From Thermohalobaculum sp039817245 (GTDB taxonomy: Bacteria > Pseudomonadota > Alphaproteobacteria > Rhodobacterales > Rhodobacteraceae): a stretch of DNA of 8,020 nt. How positions within the stretch are numbered: the stretch's first letter is position 1; every line of letters begins with the position of its first letter. Shown piece by piece: positions 1 to 5,906 of this stretch. Both the position numbers and the translations under genes were made by a program. Location of the stretch: positions 1 to 8,020 of the forward strand of contig JBCBWF010000235.1 of the NCBI GenBank assembly GCA_039817245.1. Direction: 5' to 3'. A model generated the notes under the pieces. That model was given only the letters and a program-made list of their open reading frames with translations. It was not told the DNA's origin and did not search any database.

Positions 1-767
1 CCGTCATCGTCCTCCGCATCGCCCTGATCGCGGGGCAGGTTGAAGAAGCTCTCCGCATCCACCGGGGCGCTGCGCTCGGCCTCCTCCTCGTCCGCATGCT
101 CGCCGCGCGGATCGTCGAGGCTGAAATTCTCGAGCCCCTTGATCGCGGTCGGCAGCTCCGCATCGGCGCGCTGGGCCAGCGCCTCGTCGGTGGAGAGAAG
201 GCTGAGCCGTTCCTCCCGCGACGGCACCGTCTCCGCCACCGCCGCCTTGCGGTCGGCTGCCTCGCGCACCGCCTGGTCCAGATCCATCTGCCGGCAGAGC
301 CCCAGCGCCACCGGATCCACCGGCTGCAGATTGGCGTAGTTCCAATGCGTCTTCTCGCGGATCGCCAGCACCGTTGGCTTGGTGGTGCCGATCAGCTTGC
401 AGATCTGGCGGTCCTCCAGCTCCGGATGGTAGCGCACCAGCCACACGATGGCGGCCGGGCGATCCTGGCGCTTGGAGACCGGCGTGTAGCGCGGCGCCTT
501 CTTCTTCACTTCCGGCGCGATGCTGCGCTTGGTGAGCTTCAGCCGGGCGATCGGGTCGCCCTCGCAGCGTTTGATCTCCTCGGGCGTGAGCTGGAAATTG
601 CCGATCGGGTCGAGGCCCTTGATGCCGATGGCCACCTCCCCGTCGGCGATGCCCGCCACCTCGAGCTCATGCATGCCGCAGAACTCCGCGATCTGGCGGA
701 AGGTGAGCGTGGTGTTGTCCACGAGCCAGACGGCGGTCGCCTTCGGCATCAGCGGCAAATCGGTCAT
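1..767 (-). CDS. trcR: Cell-cycle transcriptional regulator TrcR (DUF1013 family), C-terminus cut by window edge
   Basis: The frame opens with ATG at 767 and stays open to the left edge: 255 complete codons and no stop, so the C-terminus is missing. The N-terminus (MTDLPLMPKATAVWLVDNTT) and the core containing IGIKGLDPIGNFQLTPEEI (about residues 47-65) match the DUF1013 family, annotated as the alphaproteobacterial cell-cycle regulator TrcR. Two segments look like helix-turn-helix units: about residues 20-40 (TFRQIAEFCGMHELEV) and 117-140 (LEDRQICKLIGTTKPTVLAI). This suggests a cytoplasmic DNA-binding protein. After about residue 180 the protein becomes polar and acidic (DEEEAE near 226-231, then EDDD at the edge), with a hydrophobic ESFFNLP motif at 239-245. 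A purine-rich AAGGA lies 10-14 nt upstream of the ATG, which supports this start. It is divergent from the RNase T2 gene. The family assignment is strong; the regulatory role rests on family annotation and is not visible here. Confidence 0.85.
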   Translation of the reverse strand, partial: MTDLPLMPKATAVWLVDNTTLTFRQIAEFCGMHELEVAGIADGEVAIGIKGLDPIGNFQLTPEEIKRCEGDPIARLKLTKRSIAPEVKKKAPRYTPVSKRQDRPAAIVWLVRYHPELEDRQICKLIGTTKPTVLAIREKTHWNYANLQPVDPVALGLCRQMDLDQAVREAADRKAAVAETVPSREERLSLLSTDEALAQRADAELPTAIKGLENFSLDDPRGEHADEEEAERSAPVDAESFFNLPRDQGDAEDDD

Positions 768-925
768 CGCAAAGCTGTCCTTTCTCCTGGCCCGCGCCCG
801 AACTAGGCTGCCGGTGGCTCCGCGAGGCAAAGCGGCTCCGGCCGCGCCGGCGTCACCCGGCGCCCCGGCGCGCGCGCCTCGTCGGCCATGCGGGGATGAC
901 GGAGATATAACAAAGGCGAACGGGA
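768..925. promoter_or_regulatory. Divergent intergenic region between trcR and the RNase T2 gene
   Basis: This 158-bp gap separates two divergent starts, so it must hold promoters for both genes, but no clear -35/-10 pair is visible on either strand. The only AT-rich patch, TATAAC at 906-911, looks like a -10 for the RNase gene. It has no good -35 partner, and it would put the transcript start so close to the ATG at 926 that the leader would be almost absent. A weak Shine-Dalgarno, AAAGG at 912-916, lies 9 nt before the ATG. A perfect 7-bp stem (GCGCCGG at 844-850, CCGGCGC at 857-863, 6-nt loop) sits mid-gap and could be an operator or simply chance in DNA this GC-rich. Confidence 0.4.
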
Positions 926-1567
926 ATGAAAGCGTCGATCTCGACCGTTGCGTGCCTCCTCGGGCTCCTTCTCGCGGCGTTGCGGCCCGGGCCGGCCGCG
1001 GCGGAGCCCTTCGACTACTACGTGCTGGCCCTGTCCTGGCAGCCCTCCTGGTGCGCGCGTGAGGGCGATGAGCGCAACGCCCCCTCCTGCCGGGACGGCA
1101 GCGCGCAGGGCTTCAAGCTCCACGGCCTCTGGCCCCAGCACGAGGACGGCTGGCCCGAATACTGCCGCACGCGCCAGCGCGACCCCGCCCGCGCCGAAAC
1201 CGCCGCCATGGCTGATATCATGGGCTCGCCCGGCCTCGCCTGGCACCAGTGGAAGAAGCATGGCCGCTGCTCGGGCCTGCCGGCGCGCGACTACTTCGCC
1301 GCCTCGCGCGCGGCATACACCGCGATCCGTCGCCCGAAGGCGCTCCGCGGCCTCGACCGCGCGGTGCGCATCGATCCCGATGTCGTCGAGGAGGCATTCC
1401 TCGAGGCGAACCCCGATCTGGACCCGGCCGCGGTGGTCGTCACCTGCCGCGAGCGCATGATCGCGGAGGTGCGCATCTGTCTCGACCGCGACCTCGAACC
1501 GCGCCCCTGCTCGGGCCCGGCCGCGCGCGCCTGCACCCGCACCGCCACCCTCCCGCCCCTGCGCTGA
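926..1567 (+). CDS. Secreted ribonuclease T2-family protein
   Basis: A 213-residue protein of the RNase T2/RNase I family. These enzymes cut single-stranded RNA with little base specificity through a 2',3'-cyclic phosphate, outside the cytoplasm. Residues 1-26 form a signal peptide: basic MK start, hydrophobic core CLLGLLLAAL, and an AAA-E cleavage site before EPFDYY. Conserved segment CAS I is FKLHGLWPQ (residues 63-71) with catalytic His66. CAS II is WHQWKKHGRC (106-115) with the second catalytic His112. The position that is normally the catalytic Glu (HEW) is Gln108 here. The mature part has eight cysteines (43, 55, 80, 115, 174, 185, 195, 203), enough for four disulfides and consistent with a periplasmic fold. 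Length is normal for short bacterial members. It is transcribed alone, convergent with the dehydratase operon. The likely role is scavenging extracytoplasmic RNA. The family is certain; full activity is uncertain because of Gln108. Confidence 0.93.
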   Translation: MKASISTVACLLGLLLAALRPGPAAAEPFDYYVLALSWQPSWCAREGDERNAPSCRDGSAQGFKLHGLWPQHEDGWPEYCRTRQRDPARAETAAMADIMGSPGLAWHQWKKHGRCSGLPARDYFAASRAAYTAIRRPKALRGLDRAVRIDPDVVEEAFLEANPDLDPAAVVVTCRERMIAEVRICLDRDLEPRPCSGPAARACTRTATLPPLR

Positions 1568-1591
1568 GCGCCCCTGGCCGGCCGCGTGGGA

Positions 1592-1626
1592 GGCCTCTCA
1601 AGGAGGCCCCGGCTCAAGGCCGGGGC
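1592..1626. terminator. Two overlapping, mutually exclusive hairpins after the RNase T2 gene
   Basis: About 25 nt after the RNase stop codon, stem A pairs GGCCTC (1592-1597) with GAGGCC (1603-1608) around loop TCAAG. Stem B pairs GCCCCGGC (1606-1613) with GCCGGGGC (1619-1626) around the same loop sequence, TCAAG. The stems share 1606-1608, so they cannot both be complete at once. Stem B is an 8-bp perfect GC stem and the stronger one. No T-run follows, so this is not a textbook intrinsic terminator. It may still stop transcription or protect the 3' end of the mRNA. The structure is read directly from sequence; the function is inferred. Confidence 0.45.
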
Positions 1627-1655
1627 ACCCTCGGCCCGCAGCGACCGCGTGTCAG

Positions 1656-1717
1656 ACCGCCCCCACCGCCGGCGCGCCCGGGCCGCAGGCCCGCGGCGTG
1701 GCGGCGGTGGGGGCGGT
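1656..1717. repeat. Large perfect inverted repeat (16-bp arms) in the convergent gap; candidate bidirectional terminator
   Basis: The left arm, 1656-1671 (ACCGCCCCCACCGCCG), is the exact reverse complement of the right arm, 1702-1717, separated by 30 bp. The spacer can fold again: CGGGCC at 1679-1684 pairs with GGCCCG at 1688-1693 around a 3-nt loop. The whole element could extrude as a cruciform or form a very stable RNA stem on either strand. It lies between the ends of two convergent genes, which fits a bidirectional transcription stop, although neither side has a T-tract. The right arm continues as G-rich sequence to 1723 with several GG runs and one G5 run. I do not recognise it as a named repeat family. 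Confidence 0.7.
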
Positions 1718-1740
1718 GGCGGGCTGCCGCGCGGCCTTGA

Positions 1741-1758
1741 GCGCTGCGCCAGCAGCGC
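1741..1758. repeat. Short inverted repeat GCGCTGC-GCCA-GCAGCGC
   Basis: A perfect 7-bp stem (1741-1747 with 1752-1758) around a 4-nt loop, about 60 bp beyond the dehydratase stop codon on that gene's transcript. The same heptamer pair occurs in opposite order at 4462-4487, upstream of the same operon. It could be a second 3'-end hairpin for the minus-strand operon or part of a small dispersed repeat. Confidence 0.4.
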
Positions 1759-1819
1759 GAATGCCGTGCAACAGCGTCGATGAGCCTGCCGTCTGGGTCT
1801 GCGAGGACACCGGCCCCGC

Positions 1820-2827
1820 TCAGGCCGCCGCCTCAAGCGCCAGCGCCTCCGCAAAGACGGCCGGGTCCACATTGCCCCCGCTCGCCAGGCAGATCACCGT
1901 GTCCCCGGCGATCGCCTCGCGGCGGAAGAGCGCTGCGGCCAGCGCCACGGCCCCGCCCGGCTCCAGCACGAGCTTCAGCCGCAGGAAGGCCAGCGCCATC
2001 GCGCGCATCACCTCCGCATCGCTCACCGCCAGCCCCGGGCCCGCGCGCGGCGCGAGGATCGGCCAGGGCAGCTCCCCGGGCATCGGCGTCAGGATCGCGT
2101 CGCAGATCGAGCCCGTTTCGCTTGCGTTGCGCTCCCGCCGGCCCGCTGCCAGCGAGCGCGCCCAGTCGTCGAACCCTTCCGGCTCGGCGGTCCGCACCCT
2201 CAGCCCCGGCGCTTCCTCGGCCAGCGCGAGCGAGATCCCGCTCGCCAGCCCCCCGCCGCCGGTGCAGACCAGCACATCGCCCGTCCGCACCCCGGCCGCG
2301 GCCGCCTGGCGCGCGATCTCCAGCCCGCAGGTCCCCTGGCCCGCGATCACCCGCAGATCGTCATAGGGCTTCACCAGGCTCAACCCGCGTGCCGCCGCGA
2401 TCGCCTGTCCCTTCGCCTCCCGGCTTTCGCGGTTGGCGCGGTCATAGGGCACCACCTCCGCCCCGTGCGCCTCGGTGTTCCGCCGCTTGAGCGCCGGCGC
2501 ATCCGCCGGCATCACGATCACCGCTGGCACGCCCAGCCGCTCCGCCGCATGCGCCACGCCCTGTGCATGGTTGCCCGAGGAATAGGCGATCACGCCCCGC
2601 GCGCGCGCCGGCTCCGCCAGATCCGTCAGCGCCGACCAGGCCCCGCGGAACTTGAAGCTGCCCGTGAGCTGCAGGCACTCCGCCTTCACCAGCACCCGCC
2701 GCCCCGCGACGCGGTTCAGCAGCGGGCTCTCCAGAAGCGGCGTCTCGACCGCCACGCCGTCGAGCCGCCCGGCTGCGGCGCGGATCTCGTCGATCCCGAC
2801 CGGCCTTTCCGCCGCCGCCCCGCTCAT
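1820..2827 (-). CDS. PLP-dependent threonine/serine dehydratase family protein
   Basis: A 335-residue fold-type II PLP enzyme of the threonine/serine dehydratase group, cytoplasmic. Members deaminate L-threonine to 2-oxobutanoate or L-serine to pyruvate; relatives racemise serine or dehydrate hydroxyaspartate. Key motifs are in order. SFKFRGA (57-63) carries the PLP Schiff-base lysine Lys59. SSGNHAQG (83-90) has the Asn that contacts the PLP ring. TGGGGLASG (189-197) is the glycine loop for the PLP phosphate. EPGGA is at 289-293, and LASGGN (314-319) has Ser316, which contacts the pyridine nitrogen. There is no C-terminal ACT-like regulatory domain, so it resembles the short catabolic form rather than isoleucine-feedback-regulated IlvA. 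The ATG overlaps the upstream hydrolase stop as ATGA, and a GGAG (2836-2839) lies 8 nt before the start, so it is probably translationally coupled as the last gene of a three-gene operon. The exact substrate cannot be read from sequence. Confidence 0.92.
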   Translation of the reverse strand: MSGAAAERPVGIDEIRAAAGRLDGVAVETPLLESPLLNRVAGRRVLVKAECLQLTGSFKFRGAWSALTDLAEPARARGVIAYSSGNHAQGVAHAAERLGVPAVIVMPADAPALKRRNTEAHGAEVVPYDRANRESREAKGQAIAAARGLSLVKPYDDLRVIAGQGTCGLEIARQAAAAGVRTGDVLVCTGGGGLASGISLALAEEAPGLRVRTAEPEGFDDWARSLAAGRRERNASETGSICDAILTPMPGELPWPILAPRAGPGLAVSDAEVMRAMALAFLRLKLVLEPGGAVALAAALFRREAIAGDTVICLASGGNVDPAVFAEALALEAAA

Positions 2828-3696
2828 GCCGCATGCTCCGCGAGGAAGGCGTCGATCGCCGCCACCGCCGGCGGCTCGTCGAGAAAGGGCACATGCGCCC
2901 GGTCCGCCACCGTCACGGCGCTCAACCGCGGGTTCTCCGCCGCCATCGCCTCCGCCGTCTTCGCTGACAACAGGTCCGAATTCGCCCCCCGGATCAGCAG
3001 AACCGGCACCTCGCCGATCGCGCGGAAGAGCGGCCAGAGATCGACGAAACCCGTCTCCAGATCCATCGCCGCCGCCGCGGCTGCGCGCAGATGCGGGTCG
3101 TAGGAGAGCGCCGGCCGCCCCGCCTCGTCGCGATAGACCGCCCGCGCATGGACGAGCCAGCGCGCCACCGGCACGCCGGGGAAGTCCGCGGCATGCTCCG
3201 CGGCCAGGCGCTCCGCCGCCGCCTCGAAGCTCGCATCCTCCGGCGCGCGGCCGAGCCCTGCCAGGATCCGCAGCAGCCCCTTCATCTCGATCATCGCGCC
3301 GATATCGTTCAGCACCAGCGCGTCCACCAGCCCCGGATTGCCCGCCGCGAGCGCCATCCCGAGGATCCCGCCGCGCGAGGTGCCGATGATCGAGACCCTG
3401 TGCAGGCCCAGATGGGCGATCAGCGCCAGCACATCGCCCGCCTCCACGGGCACCGAGTACTCCGCGATCGGGTCCTGCGCATGCTCCGAGCGCCCGCGCC
3501 CGCGGCTGTCCAGCCGGATCACCCGGTACCGCTCCGCCAGATGCGCGGCCACATGATCGAAATCGTGCATGTTCCGCGTGAGCCCCGCGAGGCAGAGCAC
3601 CGCCGGCCCCTCGCCCTCATCGGCGAAGGCCAGCCGCCGCCCATCCGCCGCGGCGAAGGTGCCGAAGCGGTGGGGCGGGCGCGCCAGCGTGCTCAC
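2824..3696 (-). CDS. Alpha/beta-fold hydrolase
   Basis: A 290-residue alpha/beta hydrolase of the single-domain esterase/lactonase/haloalkane-dehalogenase-like type, with no signal peptide, so probably cytoplasmic. The nucleophile elbow GTSRG (105-109) puts catalytic Ser107 in the G-x-S-x-G motif. Asp241 (in GANSDLL) is the likely acid and His268 (in DRAHVPFLDEP) the catalytic base. The N-terminal strands GEGPAVLCLAGLTRN (28-42) and YRVIRLDSRGRGRS (57-70) are typical; a cap region spans about 130-225. I place the start at the GTG at 3696-3694. It overlaps the dehalogenase stop as GTGA, has GGAG (3702-3705) 5 nt upstream, and makes the protein begin just before the first conserved strand. The frame stays open upstream to an ATG at 3834, but that would add 46 residues inside the neighbouring gene. 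The stop overlaps the next gene's ATG. A serine nucleophile suggests ester or similar bond hydrolysis; the substrate is unknown. Confidence 0.9.
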   Translation of the reverse strand: MSTLARPPHRFGTFAAADGRRLAFADEGEGPAVLCLAGLTRNMHDFDHVAAHLAERYRVIRLDSRGRGRSEHAQDPIAEYSVPVEAGDVLALIAHLGLHRVSIIGTSRGGILGMALAAGNPGLVDALVLNDIGAMIEMKGLLRILAGLGRAPEDASFEAAAERLAAEHAADFPGVPVARWLVHARAVYRDEAGRPALSYDPHLRAAAAAAMDLETGFVDLWPLFRAIGEVPVLLIRGANSDLLSAKTAEAMAAENPRLSAVTVADRAHVPFLDEPPAVAAIDAFLAEHAA

Positions 3697-4412
3697 GCGG
3701 TCTCCAGGATCTTGAGCTTCGCGAGCCCGCTCAGCGACGTCACCTCGTCCGCCGGCTTCCAGGGCAGCCGGTCGAGCGGCTCCCCGCGCCGGTTCACCCA
3801 CACGGTGTGAAAGCCGTAGCCCGCCGCGCAGCACGCGTCCCAGCCATTGGAGGAGACGAACAGCACCTCGCGCCGCGTCACGCCGAAAACCTGGCCCACG
3901 AGGTCGTAGACCGCAGGGCTCGGCTTGAAGACCCCGACCTGCTCGGCCGAGAGCACGGCGTCGAGATACTCGGTGAGCCCCGCGCTCTGCACCGCCCCCT
4001 CCAGCATGTCCGGCGCGCCGTTGGAGAGGATCGCCATCTGCCGCCCCTCCGCGCGCAGCGCATAGAGCACGCGCGCCACCTCGTCATAGGCCGGCAGCTC
4101 CCAGTAGATCTGAAGCAGTGCCGCGCGCAGCGCGTCGTCGCCGTCCATGTCGTGCATCTCCAGCGCGAAATCGAGCGCCTGGGTCGTCACCTGCCAGAAA
4201 TCCGTATGGGTGCCGTAGGTCGCGCGCAGCCAGCTATAGCCGAGCTGCTTCGCCCGCCAGGTCTCCGAAAAGGCCGAGAACCGGGCGTAATGGTCTTCCG
4301 TCTCTTCCTCGGTGGCGCCTTCGGGCAGGCTGCCATCGGCAACCTCGCGGGCGGCGGCGGCGACGTCGAACAGCGTACCGTAAGCGTCGAACACGCAGAG
4401 CCTGACCGTCAT
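3693..4412 (-). CDS. Haloacid dehalogenase, type II ((S)-2-haloacid dehalogenase family)
   Basis: A 239-residue HAD-superfamily enzyme of the L-2-haloacid dehalogenase type, which hydrolyses (S)-2-haloacids to (R)-2-hydroxyacids in the cytoplasm. The full active-site set is visible when compared with the well-studied L-DEX enzyme. Asp9 in FDAYGTLFD is the nucleophile that forms the ester intermediate. Arg53 in the WRAKQLGYSWLR segment matches the halide/carboxylate-binding arginine. Ser130-Asn131 (AILSNGAPD) is motif II, Lys163 (VFKPSPAVY) is motif III, and Ser187, Asn189 and Asp192 (FVSSNGWD) are motif IV. Length is normal. The start has a strong Shine-Dalgarno, GGGAGGT (4416-4422), so this is the first gene of the operon. 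Its stop overlaps the hydrolase GTG. The family call is secure. Whether halogenated acids are the natural substrate is open, because many chromosomal homologues have no known substrate. Confidence 0.93.
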   Translation of the reverse strand: MTVRLCVFDAYGTLFDVAAAAREVADGSLPEGATEEETEDHYARFSAFSETWRAKQLGYSWLRATYGTHTDFWQVTTQALDFALEMHDMDGDDALRAALLQIYWELPAYDEVARVLYALRAEGRQMAILSNGAPDMLEGAVQSAGLTEYLDAVLSAEQVGVFKPSPAVYDLVGQVFGVTRREVLFVSSNGWDACCAAGYGFHTVWVNRRGEPLDRLPWKPADEVTSLSGLAKLKILETA

Positions 4413-4540
4413 GGGACCTCCCTAGGGCGTTTGCCGCGCTCTGCCGGCGCGAACTCTTTTTGCAGCGCCAAAATGCCGGAGCGCTGCAGCGAAGGAAACC
4501 CCCGTCGCCCGCCCCGAATGCGGCGCCTTGCGCGGCGCCC
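4413..4540 (-). promoter_or_regulatory. Upstream region of the dehalogenase operon, with an inverted repeat
   Basis: This 128-bp gap lies between pncB and the dehalogenase operon, both on the minus strand. It holds the operon's ribosome-binding site (4416-4422). An inverted repeat pairs GCAGCGC (4462-4468) with GCGCTGC (4481-4487) across a 12-bp spacer, and a 10-bp palindrome CGCTGCAGCG (4482-4491) overlaps the second arm. On the operon strand the repeat is followed by AAAAAGAG, so it lacks the T-tract of a terminator. An operator about 50-80 bp before the start codon is a reasonable alternative. I find no convincing -35/-10 pair, so readthrough from pncB cannot be excluded. Confidence 0.4.
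4522..4539 (-). terminator. Candidate stem-loop directly after the pncB stop
   Basis: Two GGCGCC blocks (4522-4527 and 4534-4539), each its own reverse complement, can pair around a 6-nt loop, starting 1 nt after the pncB stop codon. The position suits transcript termination or 3'-end protection. However, the stem is only 6 bp and no U-run follows, so it is a weak call. Confidence 0.35.
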
Positions 4541-5833
4541 TCAGACGACGAGCCGCCGCTCCGTCTGCGCGCCCACGCCGAAGACGCGCTTGTAGCGCTC
4601 CACCTCCGCCGCCGGCCCCATGGCCTTGCGCGGATTGTCCGAGAGCTTCACCGTCTCGCGCCCGTTGGCCGCACTCACCTTGCAGACGAGCGAGAAGGGA
4701 TCGAGCCGCCCGTTCGCCGCGAAATCCCTGAAATCATTGGTCAGGAGCGTGCCCCAGCCGTAGCCGAGCATCGCCCGCCCGCGGAACCGCGCATTGAGCG
4801 CCTCGATCAGGTCCACATCCAGCCCGTCGGAGAAGATCAGCCGCTTCTCGGCCGGGTCCTGCCCGCGCCGCTGCCACCAGTCGATCACGAACTCCGCGTT
4901 CTCGAAGGGATCGCCGCTGTCGATGCGCACGCCGGTCCAGTCCGCCAGCCAGTCCGGCGCGCGCTCCAGGAACCCGCGCGTGCCATAGGTGTCCGGCAGC
5001 ACGATGCGCAGATTGCCCTCGTAATCCTCCTGCCAGTCGCGCAGCACCTCGTAGGGCGAGGCCGCCAGCGCCGCGTCGTCGCCCGCGAGCGCCGCGTAGA
5101 CCATCGGCAGCTCATGCGCATTCGTGCCCACCGCCTCCACCTCGCGGCGCATGGCGATCAGGCAGTTGGAGGTGCCGAGGAAGTTCTCCCCCAGCCCCTC
5201 GCACATCGCCTGCACGCACCAGTCCTGCCACAGGAAGCTGTGCCGCCGGCGGGTGCCGAAATCGGCGATCCGGATCGGCGCCATCGCCGCCAGCCGCTCG
5301 ATCTTCTCCCAGACCCGGGTCATCGCGCGGGCATAGAGCACCTGCAGCTCGAACTTGCCCATTTCGCGCAGCACCGCGCGCGAGCGCAGCTCCATCAGCA
5401 CCGCCAGCGCCGGCACCTCCCAGAGCGTCGTCTCCGCCCAGAGCCCCTCGAAGGTCAGCTCATACTGGTCCCCCACCCGCTCCAGCCGGTACTCCGGGAA
5501 GCGAAACTCTTCGAGCCAGGCGATGAAATCCGCATCGAACATCTGCCGATTGCCGTAGAAGGTGTTGCCGCGCAGCCAGGTGCTCTCGCCGCGGCTGAGG
5601 CGCAGGGTGCGGATATGGTCTAGCTGCTCGCGCAGGTCGCGCTCGTCGATCAGCCGGGCCAGCGGCACCGTGTCGTCGCGGTTGATGAGCGCGAAGGTCA
5701 CCGAAGTCTTGGCATGGTGGCGCCGGATGCTCTGCGCCATCAACAGCTTGTAGAAATCGGTGTCCAGGATCGACCGCACGATGGGGTCGATTTTCCAGGT
5801 GTGGTCGTAGACGCGCTTGGCGATATCGGTCAT
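4541..5833 (-). CDS. pncB: Nicotinate phosphoribosyltransferase (NAPRTase)
   Basis: A 430-residue cytoplasmic enzyme that joins nicotinate to PRPP, with ATP hydrolysis, to give nicotinate mononucleotide, the first step of Preiss-Handler NAD salvage. Length is normal. Family signatures appear in order: TDFYKLLM (25-32), LRGNTFYG (87-94), FGTRRRHS (192-199), GTSN (220-223), GTNAHELPM (236-244) with His240 matching the transiently phosphorylated catalytic histidine, DTYGT (281-285), RIDSGDP (303-309), FSDGLD (334-339) and GWGTLLTND (359-367). The phosphate and base pockets therefore look intact. I chose the ATG at 5833 because GGAGG (5842-5846) sits 8 nt upstream and MTDIAKRVYDHTWKIDP is the usual start of this family. 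An in-frame ATG at 5899 would add 22 proline/arginine-rich residues with no family match. It appears to be a single-gene unit, divergent from the small Ala-rich gene. Confidence 0.97.
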   Translation of the reverse strand: MTDIAKRVYDHTWKIDPIVRSILDTDFYKLLMAQSIRRHHAKTSVTFALINRDDTVPLARLIDERDLREQLDHIRTLRLSRGESTWLRGNTFYGNRQMFDADFIAWLEEFRFPEYRLERVGDQYELTFEGLWAETTLWEVPALAVLMELRSRAVLREMGKFELQVLYARAMTRVWEKIERLAAMAPIRIADFGTRRRHSFLWQDWCVQAMCEGLGENFLGTSNCLIAMRREVEAVGTNAHELPMVYAALAGDDAALAASPYEVLRDWQEDYEGNLRIVLPDTYGTRGFLERAPDWLADWTGVRIDSGDPFENAEFVIDWWQRRGQDPAEKRLIFSDGLDVDLIEALNARFRGRAMLGYGWGTLLTNDFRDFAANGRLDPFSLVCKVSAANGRETVKLSDNPRKAMGPAAEVERYKRVFGVGAQTERRLVV

Positions 5834-5871
5834 GGCCCGGCCCTCCGGACGGCGGGATCGCCGCTGCGGCC

Positions 5872-5899
5872 ACTCTAGCGGGGGTGCGGCGGGATGCAA
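5872..5899 (-). promoter_or_regulatory. Candidate sigma70-type promoter for pncB
   Basis: On the minus strand, TTGCAT (5899-5894) is followed after 16 bp by TAGAGT (5877-5872). These resemble -35 and -10 boxes with 3/6 and 4/6 consensus matches. A start about 7 nt downstream would give a leader of roughly 30 nt carrying the GGAGG ribosome-binding site. It is also the main AT-containing patch of the gap. Plausible by position, weak by sequence. Confidence 0.35.
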
Positions 5900-5906
5900 T
5901 TCGGCA

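Noticed and set aside
96..806. A 236-codon open frame on the plus strand, opposite trcR
   Set aside because: It is antisense to a well-matched DUF1013 protein, is rich in Arg/His/Leu/Ala as GC-rich shadow frames are, and has no recognisable domain or good ribosome-binding site.
1291..1872. A 193-codon open frame on the minus strand opposite the RNase T2 gene and the convergent gap
   Set aside because: Its product is almost all Arg, Ala, Pro and Gly, it crosses the large palindrome, and the opposite strand encodes a clear RNase T2.
3697..3834. Upstream extension of the alpha/beta hydrolase to an ATG at 3834
   Set aside because: The extra 46 residues lie inside the dehalogenase gene and are Arg/Gly/Ala-rich with no family match. 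The GTG at 3696 has a Shine-Dalgarno and a stop/start overlap.
3693..4412. The HAD-family gene as part of a defence or toxin module
   Set aside because: All residues match the type II haloacid dehalogenase pattern and the neighbours are metabolic enzymes.
4460..5623. A 387-codon open frame on the plus strand opposite pncB
   Set aside because: Its length is due only to the scarcity of stop codons in GC-rich DNA. The composition is Arg/His/Pro-heavy and the other strand is an unambiguous pncB.
5834..5899. Upstream extension of pncB to an ATG at 5899
   Set aside because: It adds a Pro/Arg-rich leader unlike the family, would remove the candidate promoter, and has no Shine-Dalgarno; the ATG at 5833 does.
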